Positions 20,313 to 32,800 of a DNA stretch of 64,000 nt are shown in pieces; within the stretch, counting starts at the first letter, position 1; every line of letters begins with the position of its first letter. A model generated the notes under the pieces. The model made no database searches and was not told the DNA's origin. It saw nothing but the letters and a program-made list of their open reading frames with translations. The position numbers were made by a program, and so were the translations under genes. Source of the stretch: Lepidodermella squamata. Lineage: Eukaryota > Gastrotricha. The stretch lies in the NCBI GenBank assembly GCA_047495785.1, contig JBLDXI010000064.1, forward strand, positions 186,001 to 250,000, read 5' to 3'.

Positions 20313-21100
20313 TTGAAATGACAAACTTCAACAGCAAATCAACTAAAAATGTGTAAAAAAATTTGAATACACTTTTTAAGAGTAGAAAATTGTAACGAAT
20401 GAATTGGGAATGACAGTTCATTTTTAGTGGCGCCACCGACTCCTTTGTGAAAATAGTGGAGCACACGTTTGAAGACCGCACAGTCACTACGTCGAGAAAA
20501 TTAGGAATGGGGGGCGTAGTGTCAGTGTTTTATTTTTTGCTAAACGGCGCTAGAAAAAAATAATTGCGTAATATTTCTTGGCACGCTGAAAATAGGGCGA
20601 TTCAGAGTCCGGATCCGGGCAAAAATAATTGGGCCAAATAATACAAAAAATAAATCTCAGACACACGAAAATTCATTCAGACCAACAAGAAATATCTGTT
20701 ATTTAAACCTAATTCTGTAATTAAGTAATTTTGTAATCGATTTGCCTTGATTGTTATTAGCGAAATAGACATAACCATAGCAGAATAGGAGAAGTGAATT
20801 ACTACGAAAGGTTTTATTTGATTTCTCTAGGCCAATTTCTGTTTATTCACCGAAATTGCTTCCCACCAATTGTTGATAGAGTTTCACTGATTCACACCAT
20901 CACAGTAGTATACTGATTCATGCCAAGATTTAAATTCAACTTTAATAACGAATAATATGGATGACTCATTCGCCGAGGCGAGAAACTACTTTTTATCCAT
21001 CACAGGCGATAATCTGGCGATATCGCTTTTGGTCAGCTGTCTACCTCACCCATTAACAAAACTCATTTCTCATAAAGTTGTCTATCATCTCTTTGAAAAA
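20313..21100. other. Intergenic, no gene seen
   Basis: AT-rich sequence between the disabled lectin gene and the next candidate. Nothing beyond short chance frames. Confidence 0.4.
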
Positions 21101-21106
21101 CACAAA

Positions 21107-21433
21107 ATGGAAATGAAATTGTATCTTATGCTTGTGCTAAACACCTTGATCGTATCAACTGCATGTCAAGGTAAGTTTTTTGGTTTTTTTTTTTAATTTA
21201 GATTTTCGAACTGCCATGACGAATATCGCCAACCGCATGGATGCGGCTTGAAAGCTAGAGCCGACGCCTTTGCGAAGTGCGTCATATCGGCAGTTTCAGG
21301 CGACCGCGTCATGCGGTTGGCCTACAACCAGGACGTTTGCGTTCGCCGCATTCTAGCCGAAGAAATGCGCTCGCCGCGCTCATCAGCTTCTGCTAGAGTT
21401 GTGGCTTTTGAAAATCTGAAAATCTTTATTTGA
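21107..21433 (+). CDS. Small secreted protein candidate, splice frame unresolved
   Basis: ATG at 21107 opens a classic signal peptide (M-E-M-K-L-Y-L-M-L-V-L-N) ending S-T-A-C-Q at a GTAAGT donor. Downstream (21202-21433) a frame encodes N-C-H-D-E-Y-R-Q-P-H-G-C-G and then two more Cys, closing at TGA just before an AATAAA at 21437. The only obvious intron would be about 30 nt, shorter than others here, and joining phase 1 at the donor to the best downstream frame does not fit. Either the T-run in between is mis-sequenced, another exon is missing, or the gene is broken. The downstream piece has four Cys and no family that I recognise. Confidence 0.35.
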
Positions 21434-21672
21434 ATCAATAAAATATGAACACGATAGCAAGCTTCAAATCTTTTGATAGGCATTCAAGTAGTCGATCATT
21501 GTTTTCTAAGAGCTGGGTTGAAAAACAGAATGTTGAATTGCGGCATTATTTTCTGGAAATATAAACTGGGTTCAGGTATTATTCAGGTTCAGATAATTTT
21601 GCTCAGGTAGGCCACCAACAAATGAACATACTTTGCCGTAAATGATAACAATCAAGGTACTCTGATTTCCAG

Positions 21673-21965
21673 TCACGGCCCTTGTCAGTGAGAAGCCACT
21701 GGTTTTTAGCGATCACTCGCAAATTCAAAACGACCACAAAAGCCCCGACTGCTCGGCTCACAATGAAACTAATTAGGTCAAACTTTGAGCCGGCTGTTGC
21801 TAAACAAGCGCTGACAGCGGCTTATTCTCTTGATAATTGCGCATTCGAATGGGATGATGGATCGAGTTTCACTTTTGACCTGCAGCGCAGTGGGTTGTTA
21901 ATGGTACTTTTGACGGCTGTCTTTCTGTCGACTACGTCTACGACGATTAGGTATAGTTCAGCCCC
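21673..21965 (+). pseudogene. Relic joining a module-a exon to a lectin core
   Basis: The 5' half aligns with the acceptor and a exon at 24595 ('cagtcacggcccttgtcagtgagaagcc' region), including C-S-A-H-N-E-T. The sequence then jumps to lectin-domain sequence (A-V-A-K-Q-A-L-T-A ... W-D-D-G-S-S-F-T-F). About 400 bp of gene between these points, including introns, is missing. The residual open frame is chance. Confidence 0.6.
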
Positions 21966-21981
21966 ACTCAACGGTTATTAA

Positions 21982-22650
21982 TTACTAGAGGTGCGCACTG
22001 TGTGATGTCTCTTCAGGAGTCTTATTTCTCCTCGAGAACAATGCCTATTGTTAGATGTTTGTAAATAATTGCTTCACCCAATATTCAGAACAAAGTCATA
22101 CATTTCCAGACAAGTAACAGCGGTTATATTTAAGGCGATTGATTTCGTGGCGAAAACTAAAATTGATGGATTTGGCAGACAAACTGTGAGATGCCGAACG
22201 ATACAAACACAAGTTTTGTTTCTATATAGTGCCTCTTGTGAGCGTCCTTGATTGAATGGCTTTACGCTGTTTACGGCAAGTTGATAATAATTTCCACGTA
22301 AAACGTGCGTATCCTGCTTTTAACAATTTTAATCGAACGTAATTCGAAAAAATCCTGAGGGCGACCCAATTATTTCACTGTCAAAAATGATCTCAGTGCA
22401 CTTGATTAGGCACACGATTCATGCGATTACGCAATCACCTTTCAACCAGTGTGACTTGAAATAAAACACCGACAAGCCAAAAAATGTCAACCAAAAACAC
22501 GTGATTTTATTGAAGATGATACACAGTAGAAAGTGTGCCTCAAGCAACCATTTTTTTCACTTAAATACGGCGTCGCGATTCAATTTTTCATTCACTCACT
22601 TTTTCTCTGCGAATTTTTTTAGCGAATTACAGCTTATTGTTCCGGGCAAT
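21982..22650. other. Upstream region of the intact lectin gene at 22.65 kb
   Basis: No gene seen. AT-rich promoter-side sequence. No TATA box that I would defend. Confidence 0.4.
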
Positions 22651-22653
22651 AAA

Positions 22654-25600
22654 ATGGTTTCTTATCACCTTGCTATGCTGCTGGCCCTAATGCTATCTTC
22701 AAGCGATGTTGCTTTAGGTAAAGAGAAGAACTGGGTTCGATGCTTCTCGCAGTTTAGCAACCGATTCACCAGCTGCAACACAGCTGCCGATGGATGTAAT
22801 CCGCTCACCGAATACCAGGTTTTTCTACTCAATGTTATCTTCGAATCATAGACAAATAATAATTTGTCTATTATTATTATTATTTGTCTATGCTTCGAAT
22901 AAAAACAGTTCATACACATTTTTCTCCATCGACAGTTAAGCTCAATTTTTCGAACAACCGGTGAATGCAACACTGGGGTATGTCAACTTTTCTGCTAAGT
23001 CTGTTTTTAATTGATTTTTCTATAGAATGCCAGGATGTGCTACAAATTCGAGGCTCTTACTCCGTTCTGCGTACCTGGCAACGTCGGCTGTAACAACCCA
23101 GGTGATATGAATGTAAGCCTCATTCCATTTTGTGAAGTCTCTAAATCAAACTATTTGTTTGCTTTTTCTCACATCGTTGAAGAAATATGATTTTTGTATT
23201 TCAGACGTTCTGGTTTAACGATCAGACTGCGACGCTGAGCTTGAAATTCAACCTCAACGAATGTGAGAAAAAGAAAGCTGCATTCGAGGTAAGATTTCCG
23301 GAAACTTGACTGTCACGGAATATGTTTCACGTTTGTTTTATTCCAGACTTCGAAATTCAGGCGCTGTACCTCGAACAATGCCATCAAGACTTGCGTTCCG
23401 GATCCGTTTTCTTGCCCCAACAACTGGGTGCGTCATTTGCACCGTCAGTGGTCTCGTATTTTGTATTCTCGTCTTCGTTTCGCCTACAGGTTACTGAATC
23501 AACTGTGTATCCGAATCTTGCGTCTTGCACTAATGGAACAGGTTTGTGGATTTGATGTACTTATTTGGTAAAAAATGTGTTAAAAAAATCGGTCAATTAA
23601 TCGTGGGGGTTAGTATTGGAGGTAGGATATTCTAAGAAATACTGTATCACAATAATTAAAAAGTTGTAGCCAGTGAGATTTGCGGATTGCCAATGCAGGC
23701 AGTGCGCCGGAAAGGATCCTCTAGCTAGGGCTATTGCGTGCTAAAAAATTTAAATCAAAAGGGAATTTCCTGTTATCTCTCCGAGGCCTCTCGAGTTGAT
23801 TTCTTGACATTTTTACATTTCCCCTTGCTTGAAAAATTGTTGAAGGTAGGGGTTAATTTAGTTATAGGGTGCTTAATTTTGGACGCCTCGCTAGCATATG
23901 TTGGAAAGGCACAGACATTTCGCTCTCGTCAAGATACTGTTTCAAGAATATAAAAAAATTGAAATTATTTTCGACCGGCATAGAGAACGTAGTGAATCAC
24001 TACGTTCTCTATGTCGACCGGGAATTAGGGAGTCCCAAACAGGGAGTTTTGTTATTTTATTTATTCAATTTATTTCTTTAATTAGGGACCTTCTTGATTC
24101 GATCATAGCCAATCATTGCCCCGTATTTCGTGTTCTATTCCAATATTTCAATTTCCCTAAAATGAAGAAGATATTTTTGCCCCCAGCTATTTCTATCGGT
24201 TTATAAAATTTGCTAAAAATCGGATATATTTCGCAATTCAGTATCGCTAATACGCTGGATACGGGGGTAACAGTGGATTTTGGAAAAAATCCAAAGATTC
24301 ATCGTGTCGTTTTTCTGCGGAATTGAATTGAAATCTAAAGCTGATGAATCGCAAATCCACGTTTTGCGGTGGATCTTTGATGAACCATTTGGACTACACA
24401 GAAACTTTGAAGACTGCTAACCAGTAGACGAGCCAATGTTGAAATGGTTAATCATAGATCCACCGTAAAACGTGGATTCTTCAGCTTTCGATTTCCCTCC
24501 CAGGACAGTCTCTTTATCCAATTTTGAACAGTCCGACGTCATTTTCAAGTCTTGCATGACATTGATTGAGGTTTTATGTTTTCGTGTTTTTCAGTCGCGG
24601 TTCCTGTGAGCGAAAAGCCGCACATCCGCTGTTTCGACTCGGCAACTGGCAAATTCAACGCCTGCCGGCCACAAAGCACTGGCTGCTTGGCTAACAATGA
24701 AACTCAGCAATATTCGACTAATGTGTTCATCAACTATCAAAGCTGCCTGCTCGGAGTAAGTCTTTTCTAATTTACTTGCAGTTGATGTCTAATTTTTTAT
24801 TTGAACAGAACGCGGTTTCATGCAAAGATTCGTCTAACCGAAGCTCATGCTACGCCGCCTGCCCTCGAGACCTAACTCAGGTGAAACTTTGAAAACTCAC
24901 GAATAAATTTTTCTATAGGCATGATTCTAAAACAGGTTAAGCTCTTCTCGGACTCGCAATCTTTCCAGCTGAACCACGGCAAGTGCATCGATGAGATAAC
25001 GCCCAAGGTGAGTTCGCATTAATTAACTTGTTCGGAATCCTGAATGTCGCTAGCTAGTCGCAAGTTCAACTGAAATTACATTTTATGGCATACGGCCTAG
25101 TTTGAGCTTTGGGTTTGATGGTATAGCAATAAGGCAATCAGTTTAGCTTCATCGCGGCTTCAATCGGACAATCGATGCAAGAAGAGCCGTGTTCCAGCAT
25201 GCTTAACGTGGATGTTCATATAGCTTTTAAATTTTCAATTCCCAAAAACTGTAAGATCTGTAAAAAGAATGGGATAGTCCCCTGGTACATTTCAATATTT
25301 TCAATCAATTTTTAGAAGTTATTTATTTTTTGATTAATTGAAAATCAACAACAACAACAAATATGATTCATTTTGTGGGTCTAACGGAAGGGAAAGAAGG
25401 GCGTGGCGTGAGGGGCGTCTCCTGGCTTTATTACTATCACTTGAAACTTGAACAAAATCGAGATGACAAAAAATGTTACCTACTGTCACATGTAAATTTT
25501 AGCCGTCTGGGTATTTCCGCTGCGTCGACAACAGCGATGGAACAGTTCACTGCGTCACGGCGTCGGCAGGCTGCAATGCGGCAACTCAGCTTCGAATTCC

Positions 25601-26018
25601 GGCTAATGTGGTCTATCCGGACGAGAACACTTGCAAGAGTGCGACCAAAAAGTACACGGTGGTGGGTTATACGGGTGGCTTATATTCGGGTAACAGAACT
25701 GACAGCGTGGCGAAATGCGCCGCAATCAATGCTACGATGGCGACGATTCGGTCTGACGCTGAGCTTGCTGCTGCTAAACAAGCGCTGACGGCGGTGGGGT
25801 ATGGTCAAGCTTGGATCGCTCTCAATCAGGAAAACAGCAAATTAAGTTGGGATGATGGCTCCAGTTTCACTCAAGCCAGCCAGTGGGTTGGTGGTGTTGG
25901 CAAATGTGGTTTCATCTCATATTACTACGCCGCCTTTGGTGCTGTCAAAGTCGATGGTTATTACTATACGGTAGCTAGTTGTAGTATCGAATTACCCGTC
26001 TTATGCGAGTCGTTTTAG
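22654..26018 (+). CDS. Secreted Cys-rich two-unit protein with C-terminal C-type lectin domain
   Basis: Ten exons: 22654-22818, 22936-22977, 23026-23112, 23205-23288, 23347-23427, 23490-23541, 24595-24755, 24809-24880, 24936-25007 and 25503-26018. They sum to 1332 nt, giving 443 aa with no break. A signal peptide (M-V-S-Y-H...V-A-L-G) is followed by two copies of a 12-Cys unit: a (W-V-R-C-F...C...C...E-Y-Q), b (one Cys), c (M-C-Y-K...C-V-P...C), d (N-x-C-E), a, b (Y-P-N-L-A-S-C). The final exon carries a+b and then a lectin domain with W-I-A-L, W-D-D-G-S-S-F and four lectin-type Cys. The Ca-site E-P-N/Q-P-D and W-N-D motifs are absent, so sugar binding is uncertain. Most introns are phase 0 and one is phase 1 (exon 6/7). 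The protein is secreted and its function unknown. Confidence 0.85.
22853..22893. repeat. Small AT hairpin in intron 1
   Basis: 'gacaaataataatttgtc' is a self-complementary run, followed by (tta)n and another 'atttgtctat'. It can fold into nested stems. Probably neutral intron sequence. Confidence 0.5.
23978..24026. repeat. Near-perfect hairpin in intron 6
   Basis: An arm starting 'catagagaacgtagtga' is followed at once by its complement 'tcactacgttctctatg', with one base between them. The surrounding intron (23542-24594, about 1.05 kb) shows no gene. Confidence 0.7.
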
Positions 26019-27389
26019 TGATACAATTTTCTTCTGAAGCACGCCTTGTGACTTGTGAGATTGTCGTAAGAAGCCGAAGTAAAATAATACTTTTCGGGGA
26101 AATTATATTCTTTTGACACGTGACAAGTTGATTGATTTTCATCAATGGCCAAGATCGACGGGCTCCGAAAACTTTAAACCAGAAACTATTAAAACTATTA
26201 AATAGCATAAAATTCGCGAATATTTATGTGGAGGTCGCAGATTCACGTGAATGAGGACGCAAACAAAAATGCTGAAACGCGAAGTTTGGCAATTTTCGAC
26301 ATAGACTGAATCCGATCCCGTTCGATCATGCAAGATCCTGAAATTGAGATGAAAAATTAATATCTCTCAGCGGAACCAAAGCCGTAACATGCCAAGAGTC
26401 ATTTGTTGAATAATTTACGAATTTCAAGCTAGGAAGGAGTTCTGAAATTCCTACCTAATATTCTTAACAATCTTGAATTTCCCGAAATAATATATTATTT
26501 ATGGCTCATTTCGGTCTTTAAATTATTTAATTTTTTTCAATTATATTCCATATAAATATTATTTTTATAATAAAATGCAGAGGAATCCCCTGAAACTTAA
26601 TGTGTATCACGCGTAATTGCATCCAATAAATCTATCACCGATTATCGTTTTGAAAAATCGAAAATCGGCCTCAGGAAAGCAGCATCACAGGCCGCCTTCC
26701 AAGCTTTATATTTCTTTCTATGTAGATTTTGTTATATCTTATAGCGGAACCAAATTTACGGTGAGCGGAACCTAATTTGCTGTAGCGGAACCTATCAAAA
26801 TTCATTTTTTGAATATTTCTACGAAATTTAGGCTAAGGATGAATTTTGAACTGAACACTTCGTCTTATTGAGAATGTTGCCCTGAATTCACTGGTGAATT
26901 TTCTAGAATTATTGTGACCAATCTTGACCTGCAAGAAATGTCAAAAAACCTATTTCAGGCTACTACAAAATTCCAAAATTTGGCTCCGCTGACAGGAGGA
27001 CTCTTGTTATATCGAAAATATCGACAATATTATCTCTACACTTGGTCATAGCCAATTTTTAAATGCTGAAAAATTGTACGTGAAACGTGAATTACTCTCT
27101 TTGACGAGTTGGCAGGCGATTTTATTGCTTCGAAGATGCCCACGTTTTAATTGATAACTAACAGAGATAACATGGTAATAAATCGATTTGGGTCACGCCA
27201 ACGCGGACGGTGTGACCTGATTTATATTACAAGCCTTATATTCGATGTTGTGCGTGCGTTTTATTACCAAAACATCACCACATATTATTACTATTATTGT
27301 TATCTTACTTGAGAATCGCGTTTTAATGTGGGGCACATTCAAATATTTTTATTATTTTTATTCAGAATTTAATTTTTCGAAAATTTTAA
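26019..27389. other. Intergenic, with a repeated 'agcggaacc' motif
   Basis: No gene supported. The motif (t)agcggaacc(a/t)a recurs at about 26369, 26743, 26763 and 26784, with a complementary relative near 32641. The part 26019-26300 was copied to 54560-54930 together with the lectin relic. Confidence 0.5.
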
Positions 27390-28539
27390 ATGTCGCTTGT
27401 TACTCTGCTGGTCAAGGTCCTTAAAATTTTTCCTTAAAATTTGTAAAATTATTTTAATTTTCAACACAGCAACTTTTGGATGGCATGACAAGGGCTGATT
27501 TGCAGACTCTGTTGACGAATCACTTCAATTATTCGGCGACTAATCTCGCGCCGAAAAAGAAGAACGAACTGCGCGATTTCGTCGATCGCGCCATTTCCGA
27601 CCTCGAAAGCGGCTATGAAAACGAACAGCTGTTGAATAGCATCGTCGAAATCGGCAGGTAACATTCTTTTTTTTCTCGAGGGAATTTTTTTACAAAATTT
27701 GTAAAATTTATTTTTAGGTACAAAAATATTGCTAAAGAAATGTGAGTTTTCGCGATCAATAATCTTTTTTCAATTTTTATTTTCATGATTAATTTTAGGA
27801 AAAGAACCGCGGCAACGTCCGGTGAGCCAGTTTATAAGGGACCTGTTACTATTCGGAAACGGAAATCGGTAATTTTTAAAAAATTTATTAAATAATTTTT
27901 CAGAATTTAACAAACAATTTAATTTCTTCCTATTTTTGCAGATTTTTTTGCCAAGTGACGAAGGGACTAATAGTAAATCAGATGAGCTTGTTACTTCGGA
28001 GTGCTCCTCGTCATCCTTAAACTCGCCGGCATTTCATTCAAATTATCGATTTCGAGAACGCCAAAGTTCGAAGAAAATCGCTAGAAAATCCCGATATTTT
28101 CTCCGCGAAACAATCGCAACACCGGCTAATCGGTTCTTCTTCACTCCCTCTGAAGGCGTAAGTTAGAAAATAAATTCGTTGACTGATTGAAGTTGAAACC
28201 ATTATTCAATAAAATTAAATTAAATTGTTTCTCGTCAAAAAATTGCAATGGGCATTTTTTCTAATTTCTATGTACACCTGATTTTTTTTTAATTTTAAAA
28301 TTAGGATAAGACTGGAAAAATATTCTTAATAATTTTAGTCGAATAAATTCTCCTGCTCGAAATTTAGGTTTTATGCTAAAGAAAAATTTATCAATTTGAA
28401 TATTGAAATTTTTTGTAATTTTGAAATTTATTTTTTAAAGACGATCGGATCAGTGTTCGATAGTACTACGGTGTTCGACCGAAGCAGCGGCGATGTGTAC
28501 CTGCCATCAATCGATGTTGAATCCACGTCAACTTATTAA
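27390..28539 (+). CDS. Unknown basic, Ser-rich protein, six exons
   Basis: Exons 27390-27416, 27470-27657, 27718-27741, 27799-27868, 27942-28157 and 28441-28539 sum to 624 nt, giving 207 aa. All junctions are GT/AG and in frame, including a 24-nt microexon. There is no signal peptide. Residues 10-72 look all-helical and charged (L-L-D-G-M-T-R-A-D-L ... L-N-S-I-V-E-I-G-R). Next is a Lys/Arg patch (K-R-T-A-A, R-K-R-K-S) that could be a nuclear signal, then a Ser-rich region (E-C-S-S-S-S-L-N-S) and a basic stretch (R-Q-S-S-K-K-I-A-R-K). The C-terminus is acidic and threonine/serine-rich. I do not recognise a family. Intracellular, perhaps nuclear, is an inference from composition. It is unlike its secreted neighbours. 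Confidence 0.7.
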
Positions 28540-28889
28540 AAAATTTCAAGACTCTTTTTTTCGATTTTCGATTTATTTCAATAACGAAAATGTAACAGCA
28601 ATTTATCTGATAGCTTTAAACAATTTATTAATGACTTTGAAATAAAACACCTTTAAATTGGCATTTCGATGTAAAAAAATGTTGCTCTTTCAATCTTGTC
28701 AATTGCTTTCTACTTGAAATATCCGGTTACAAGGCAGGCAGCTGCTTTCAATGTAGCTAATCGGCTATTAGCAGCGATTGAATTTTCAGTCCGCATACAT
28801 TTTGTTTCCAGGGTCTTGGGATTACTGTCACTCGATATTCAGTTTATTTCACGTGTAACCATTTTTCAAGCTACATTTTCTGCGAAAAA

Positions 28890-29660
28890 ATGTACAAGTT
28901 ATTTTTCATTTTTTTAACGATGCTATTGAACGACGTGATATGCGATGAACCGACATCAACACAAGCGGATGAATCCAGGCAAAAATCACAGCTCAAAGGT
29001 AAGTCATTTCAGGCAAAAATTAAAACTTAAAAATTAAAGAATAATACCTGCATTTTTGGGAGATGACATTTTTAGCTTTCGAAATTCGGAAAAACATTGA
29101 AAAAAATTTCAGAAAACTTTGGAAAATTTTTCGGAATTATGCAAGGTCAATCAACAAACTAAAATTTTTACGAGGATTTATCCAATGTAAAAATTATTTA
29201 AAAAAAATTCAATTGCATTTTTTCGTAATTTATTTGAATATGTTTAGAAATATTTCTTCAATTTCCCCTTATTTGAATTTTTTGAATATTTTTCGAGATT
29301 TTTTGAATATTATTAGGAATTTTTCTAGGACTGTTTAATATCACTTTTTCAAAATCCCAATTCTAATTTTCAGGTTCGATACGGCTTAAATTACTGAGAG
29401 AGGCCTTTGATAGTTATTTTTCGCAAAATGGAACCGCGATTGGAATTGATTCGAAAATCATCGAACAACAGCAGCAGCAGGGTGTGTACAAGTTAGCTGT
29501 TCTACCGCGATTGGCTCGGCTGATCAAGCGGTTCGATCGAGCGGAACGGCACAGTCGATACGTGGCGTGCCTCAAGCGATACGGCCTCAATAAAACGGCT
29601 AGGTTAACGCTGTTGCTCGTTCAGCGATGCAGCCGCGAAGCGGCAAATCGAATTTTCTAA
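28890..29660 (+). CDS. Small secreted basic protein, two exons, unknown family
   Basis: Exons 28890-28998 and 29374-29660 join in frame (phase 1) to 131 aa. The N-terminus M-Y-K-L-F-F-I-F-L-T-M-L-L is a clear signal peptide, with cleavage likely after V-I-C. The mature part has an acidic/Ser start, a Q5 run in the middle, then an Arg-rich helical C-terminal half (L-P-R-L-A-R-L-I-K-R-F-D-R) with two Cys that could form one disulfide (V-A-C-L-K and V-Q-R-C-S). It ends I-F-stop. An AATAAA motif follows at about 29695. It sits 223 bp upstream of the next gene on the same strand. The Arg-rich amphipathic character suggests a peptide precursor or a nucleic-acid/membrane-binding peptide (inference only). 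Confidence 0.7.
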
Positions 29661-29883
29661 TGATTTAATCATTTTCAATATTTTCGAGATGAATAAAAAA
29701 AATGATGTGTTATTTCTAGAATGTTTTGAATTGTTACTTTTTCCCACGAGCGGTAATCAGTCGCGTGCTGTCAACGTGGCGCGGCCAGGAAAAATAATTT
29801 TCATGAATCAAAATAATTTTTTTTTCGGATTTTATTGAGTGGTATTGAGTTTTCAATTTAATTTGTTCATATTTTTATTTAGA

Positions 29884-32800
29884 ATGATTAGAATAGCCGT
29901 GCTAATTTTTGCGGTATTTATTACTGGCTCGTATGCTCCGCCTCCCACCCCGCTATTCGTAATTTCGCGGTTTTAATTTATTTCGCCAATTTTTGTTTTC
30001 AATTATTCCAGGATGCTCCAACTAAAGCTGTTTTGAAACAAATCAACGATCACCTGAGTGATGCTCATGGTTTAGCTAAGGTGAGTCGAAATCATTGAAT
30101 TTCAAAAAAATCTTGAAATTTCGAAAATTTAAATTTTTTTAAAAATTCCATATAATTTCAAAAAAAATTGTAAAAATTAAAAAAATGTTAAACAATTTTC
30201 ATGTAATTTTCAATTTTCAAAATAGAAGACTTAAATCGGTTTAACTGGGAATTTATAGAGAATTTAATCGAACAAAAATCATAAAATCATAAAAATTCAA
30301 TAAGGCTTAAAATTATAATTCTTTCAATTTTCATGCCATCAAAATTGTCGTTCTACTTCAAGTTGACGAATAACTTTCACCTCTGTTTTTCTATTGAAGA
30401 ATGCTGATTTTGCGTCGACGCAAGTTGTCGATTTTACTGCCAATCAAATGGTGCCGATTTTCAGCCAGCAACAGGCCGCCATGATTTACAATTACCTGCT
30501 TAACCCGAACGGTTTCACGGCGCCGGCCGATAGTGTGGTCCAAAAATGGGACAGTCCCATTTTCTACAAATTAGACGCTAGTGTACCAGGTAATAAAATG
30601 AATAGTCGGTTTTAAAAATTACGTGAAAAATTTATTTGCATTTTTTAATTTTTGGTTGAAAATTAAATTTTTAAAATTTTAACTGATTTAAATTTGTATT
30701 TTTCTTTAATATAGCCAGCCCGGACGGTGCTAAAATTGCCAATATTTTGACTGCTTTCGCTGATGCGGCGGGTGTTACGTTTCAAGAATGGCAAGGGGCG
30801 CCCAGCGGTAACGGCATCATCATCGAAAAATCAGACAGGTAAAACCTTGTTTCGCGCGGTTTTAATGAATATTCAAGCGTGAATTTTTGCTGCCAGTGAT
30901 TACGCGTTTTACGGCAAAATAGCGACCGCCGAGCCGCAGAAAATCTCCTACAGCGACGTGAAAAATTTCCTACTCGGCCTTCTCATCACTTTCGGCTTCG
31001 TGAGTTTCGAAAAATGTTTACAAAATTTTTTTGAATATTTTTGAAATTTTAGAAAAATTCGACATAAAATAGGATATTATTGAATTTTGCCATTTGACAT
31101 TCGGAAAAAATATCGGGAAAAATGTGGTACAAACGGGTAAAAAAACCGAAAATTACCGAGCCGGGTACCATCAAATTCCTTTAAGTTAATGATAAGAGAT
31201 TCTCTTATCAAAGCCTAAGACATATTTTTATTCGATATAATTTCAAAAATATGTTTTTGAAATATCTCGAATTTGAATTTTCAAATTTTCAAATTTTTTT
31301 TTTCCGAAATTTGTCTCGCTGATGAATTTTTGAATTTATTTTTTATACAGCCTCCTGAACATACCCGAATCGATCGCGATTATTCTATCACCGTTAATTG
31401 GGCCGCCATTGCCTGGTGAGTAATTGAATAATTTCATCTCATTTTAATTTTAATTCAATTTTCTAATTTTTTTCAGGGATTATCGATTTTTATTCGCAAT
31501 TATTCCATGGCACGATACGCGAGCTTCGGTGCCGTTCGATTTCGCCTCAGCCTCGCTGTTCAACCCGCATTCGTTTTCGAACGACATTTTCCTGCGCGCT
31601 TTCCTGCCGAAAGATCTGCGCGATCTGGCGACGATTGCCTCGAACAAGTATGAACTGTCGCTCGAGGACAAGAAACGGCTGTACATCCTGCAATGGGGTG
31701 AGTTAACCGAACTAGTTTAGATGTGATATTATTCTAAAAATGTCATTATTGGTTGTTGGTTATTCAAATTCTCATAATTCTCCGAAAAACCGCAATACTT
31801 TCGTGAATTATATGCGTAAATTTTGGAGCAATTTAAAATTGATAATATAGAGAAAATCGGAATTGGAGGCAAAACTGACGATTTTTTCAGCAAATCTTCT
31901 CACCTTGGAAATTGATCGAATTTTATAACGGAAAATCAATTTATTTATCAGCTGAATCTAAACTTTTTTACATTGTTAAAATTGTTAAAAAATATTATAA
32001 AAAAGAGGAAAATAAAGTTCCAAATTTTGATAAATGTGAGCGGCATTAATGCAAAATCCAGACCAAAATCAGAAGACAAAGGACAATTTTTCAGGTGAAA
32101 CCCAAATTAACTTTGGTCTTATTAAAATTAGAGGTTCCCGAGAAATTTTTCTGATCTTGAAATTTTCATGGAAACATTTCATGCCTTTTTCAAAAATGTT
32201 TTCGAAAAATATTCCGCATACCCCGGGAAAACCCGATGGTAAATGGATCGGTATTATTCAGTTTATTCCACATTTTTCCGGATTAGTATCTTCAAGGTCG
32301 TTTCTCAGACTTCTGATACATTGGAAAAATCGCAGATTTTCCAAATCGATCGCTAAAATTGATTTGAAAATCTATCGGTTTGGCTTGGTAGAAAAGGAAA
32401 ATCGAGATTTTATGCAGATGAGGAAGGGTCTTACTATTAGCGCAACCAAATTTTGGAATTTTGAATGGCATTTAAAACCACGTTTCGAAATAGTCAAAAT
32501 TGTTTTGATTGATCGGCATGATTGTCAATAAATCACCTTAAATTTCAGCGCTAAATTCTGTACAAGACGCATTCATCACCGTAAAATTCATACAACGCCT
32601 TAATTTCGTTTCGCCTTAACCTTTCGCTTACCTAAAAATAAGGTTCCGCAACAGGAAAATTTGGTTCCATTTGGTAATATATTTGTTTATTATTTGTTTA
32701 TTTATTGATAAAAATTAACCAAAAATTACAAATCAATCGAATAATTTATTTTTGGGAATAATAATTTTTTCATTAATCGGTTATTAATTTGTATAACATT

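Noticed and set aside
31480-31686. Minus-strand open frame opposite exon 7 of the pseudo-astacin gene
   Set aside because: Shadow of a plus-strand exon that has conserved astacin residues and correct splice borders.
32049-32531. A 160-codon open frame within intron 7 of the pseudo-astacin gene
   Set aside because: No family similarity, composition like the intron, and its end overlaps a dispersed repeat. Not supported as a gene or exon.
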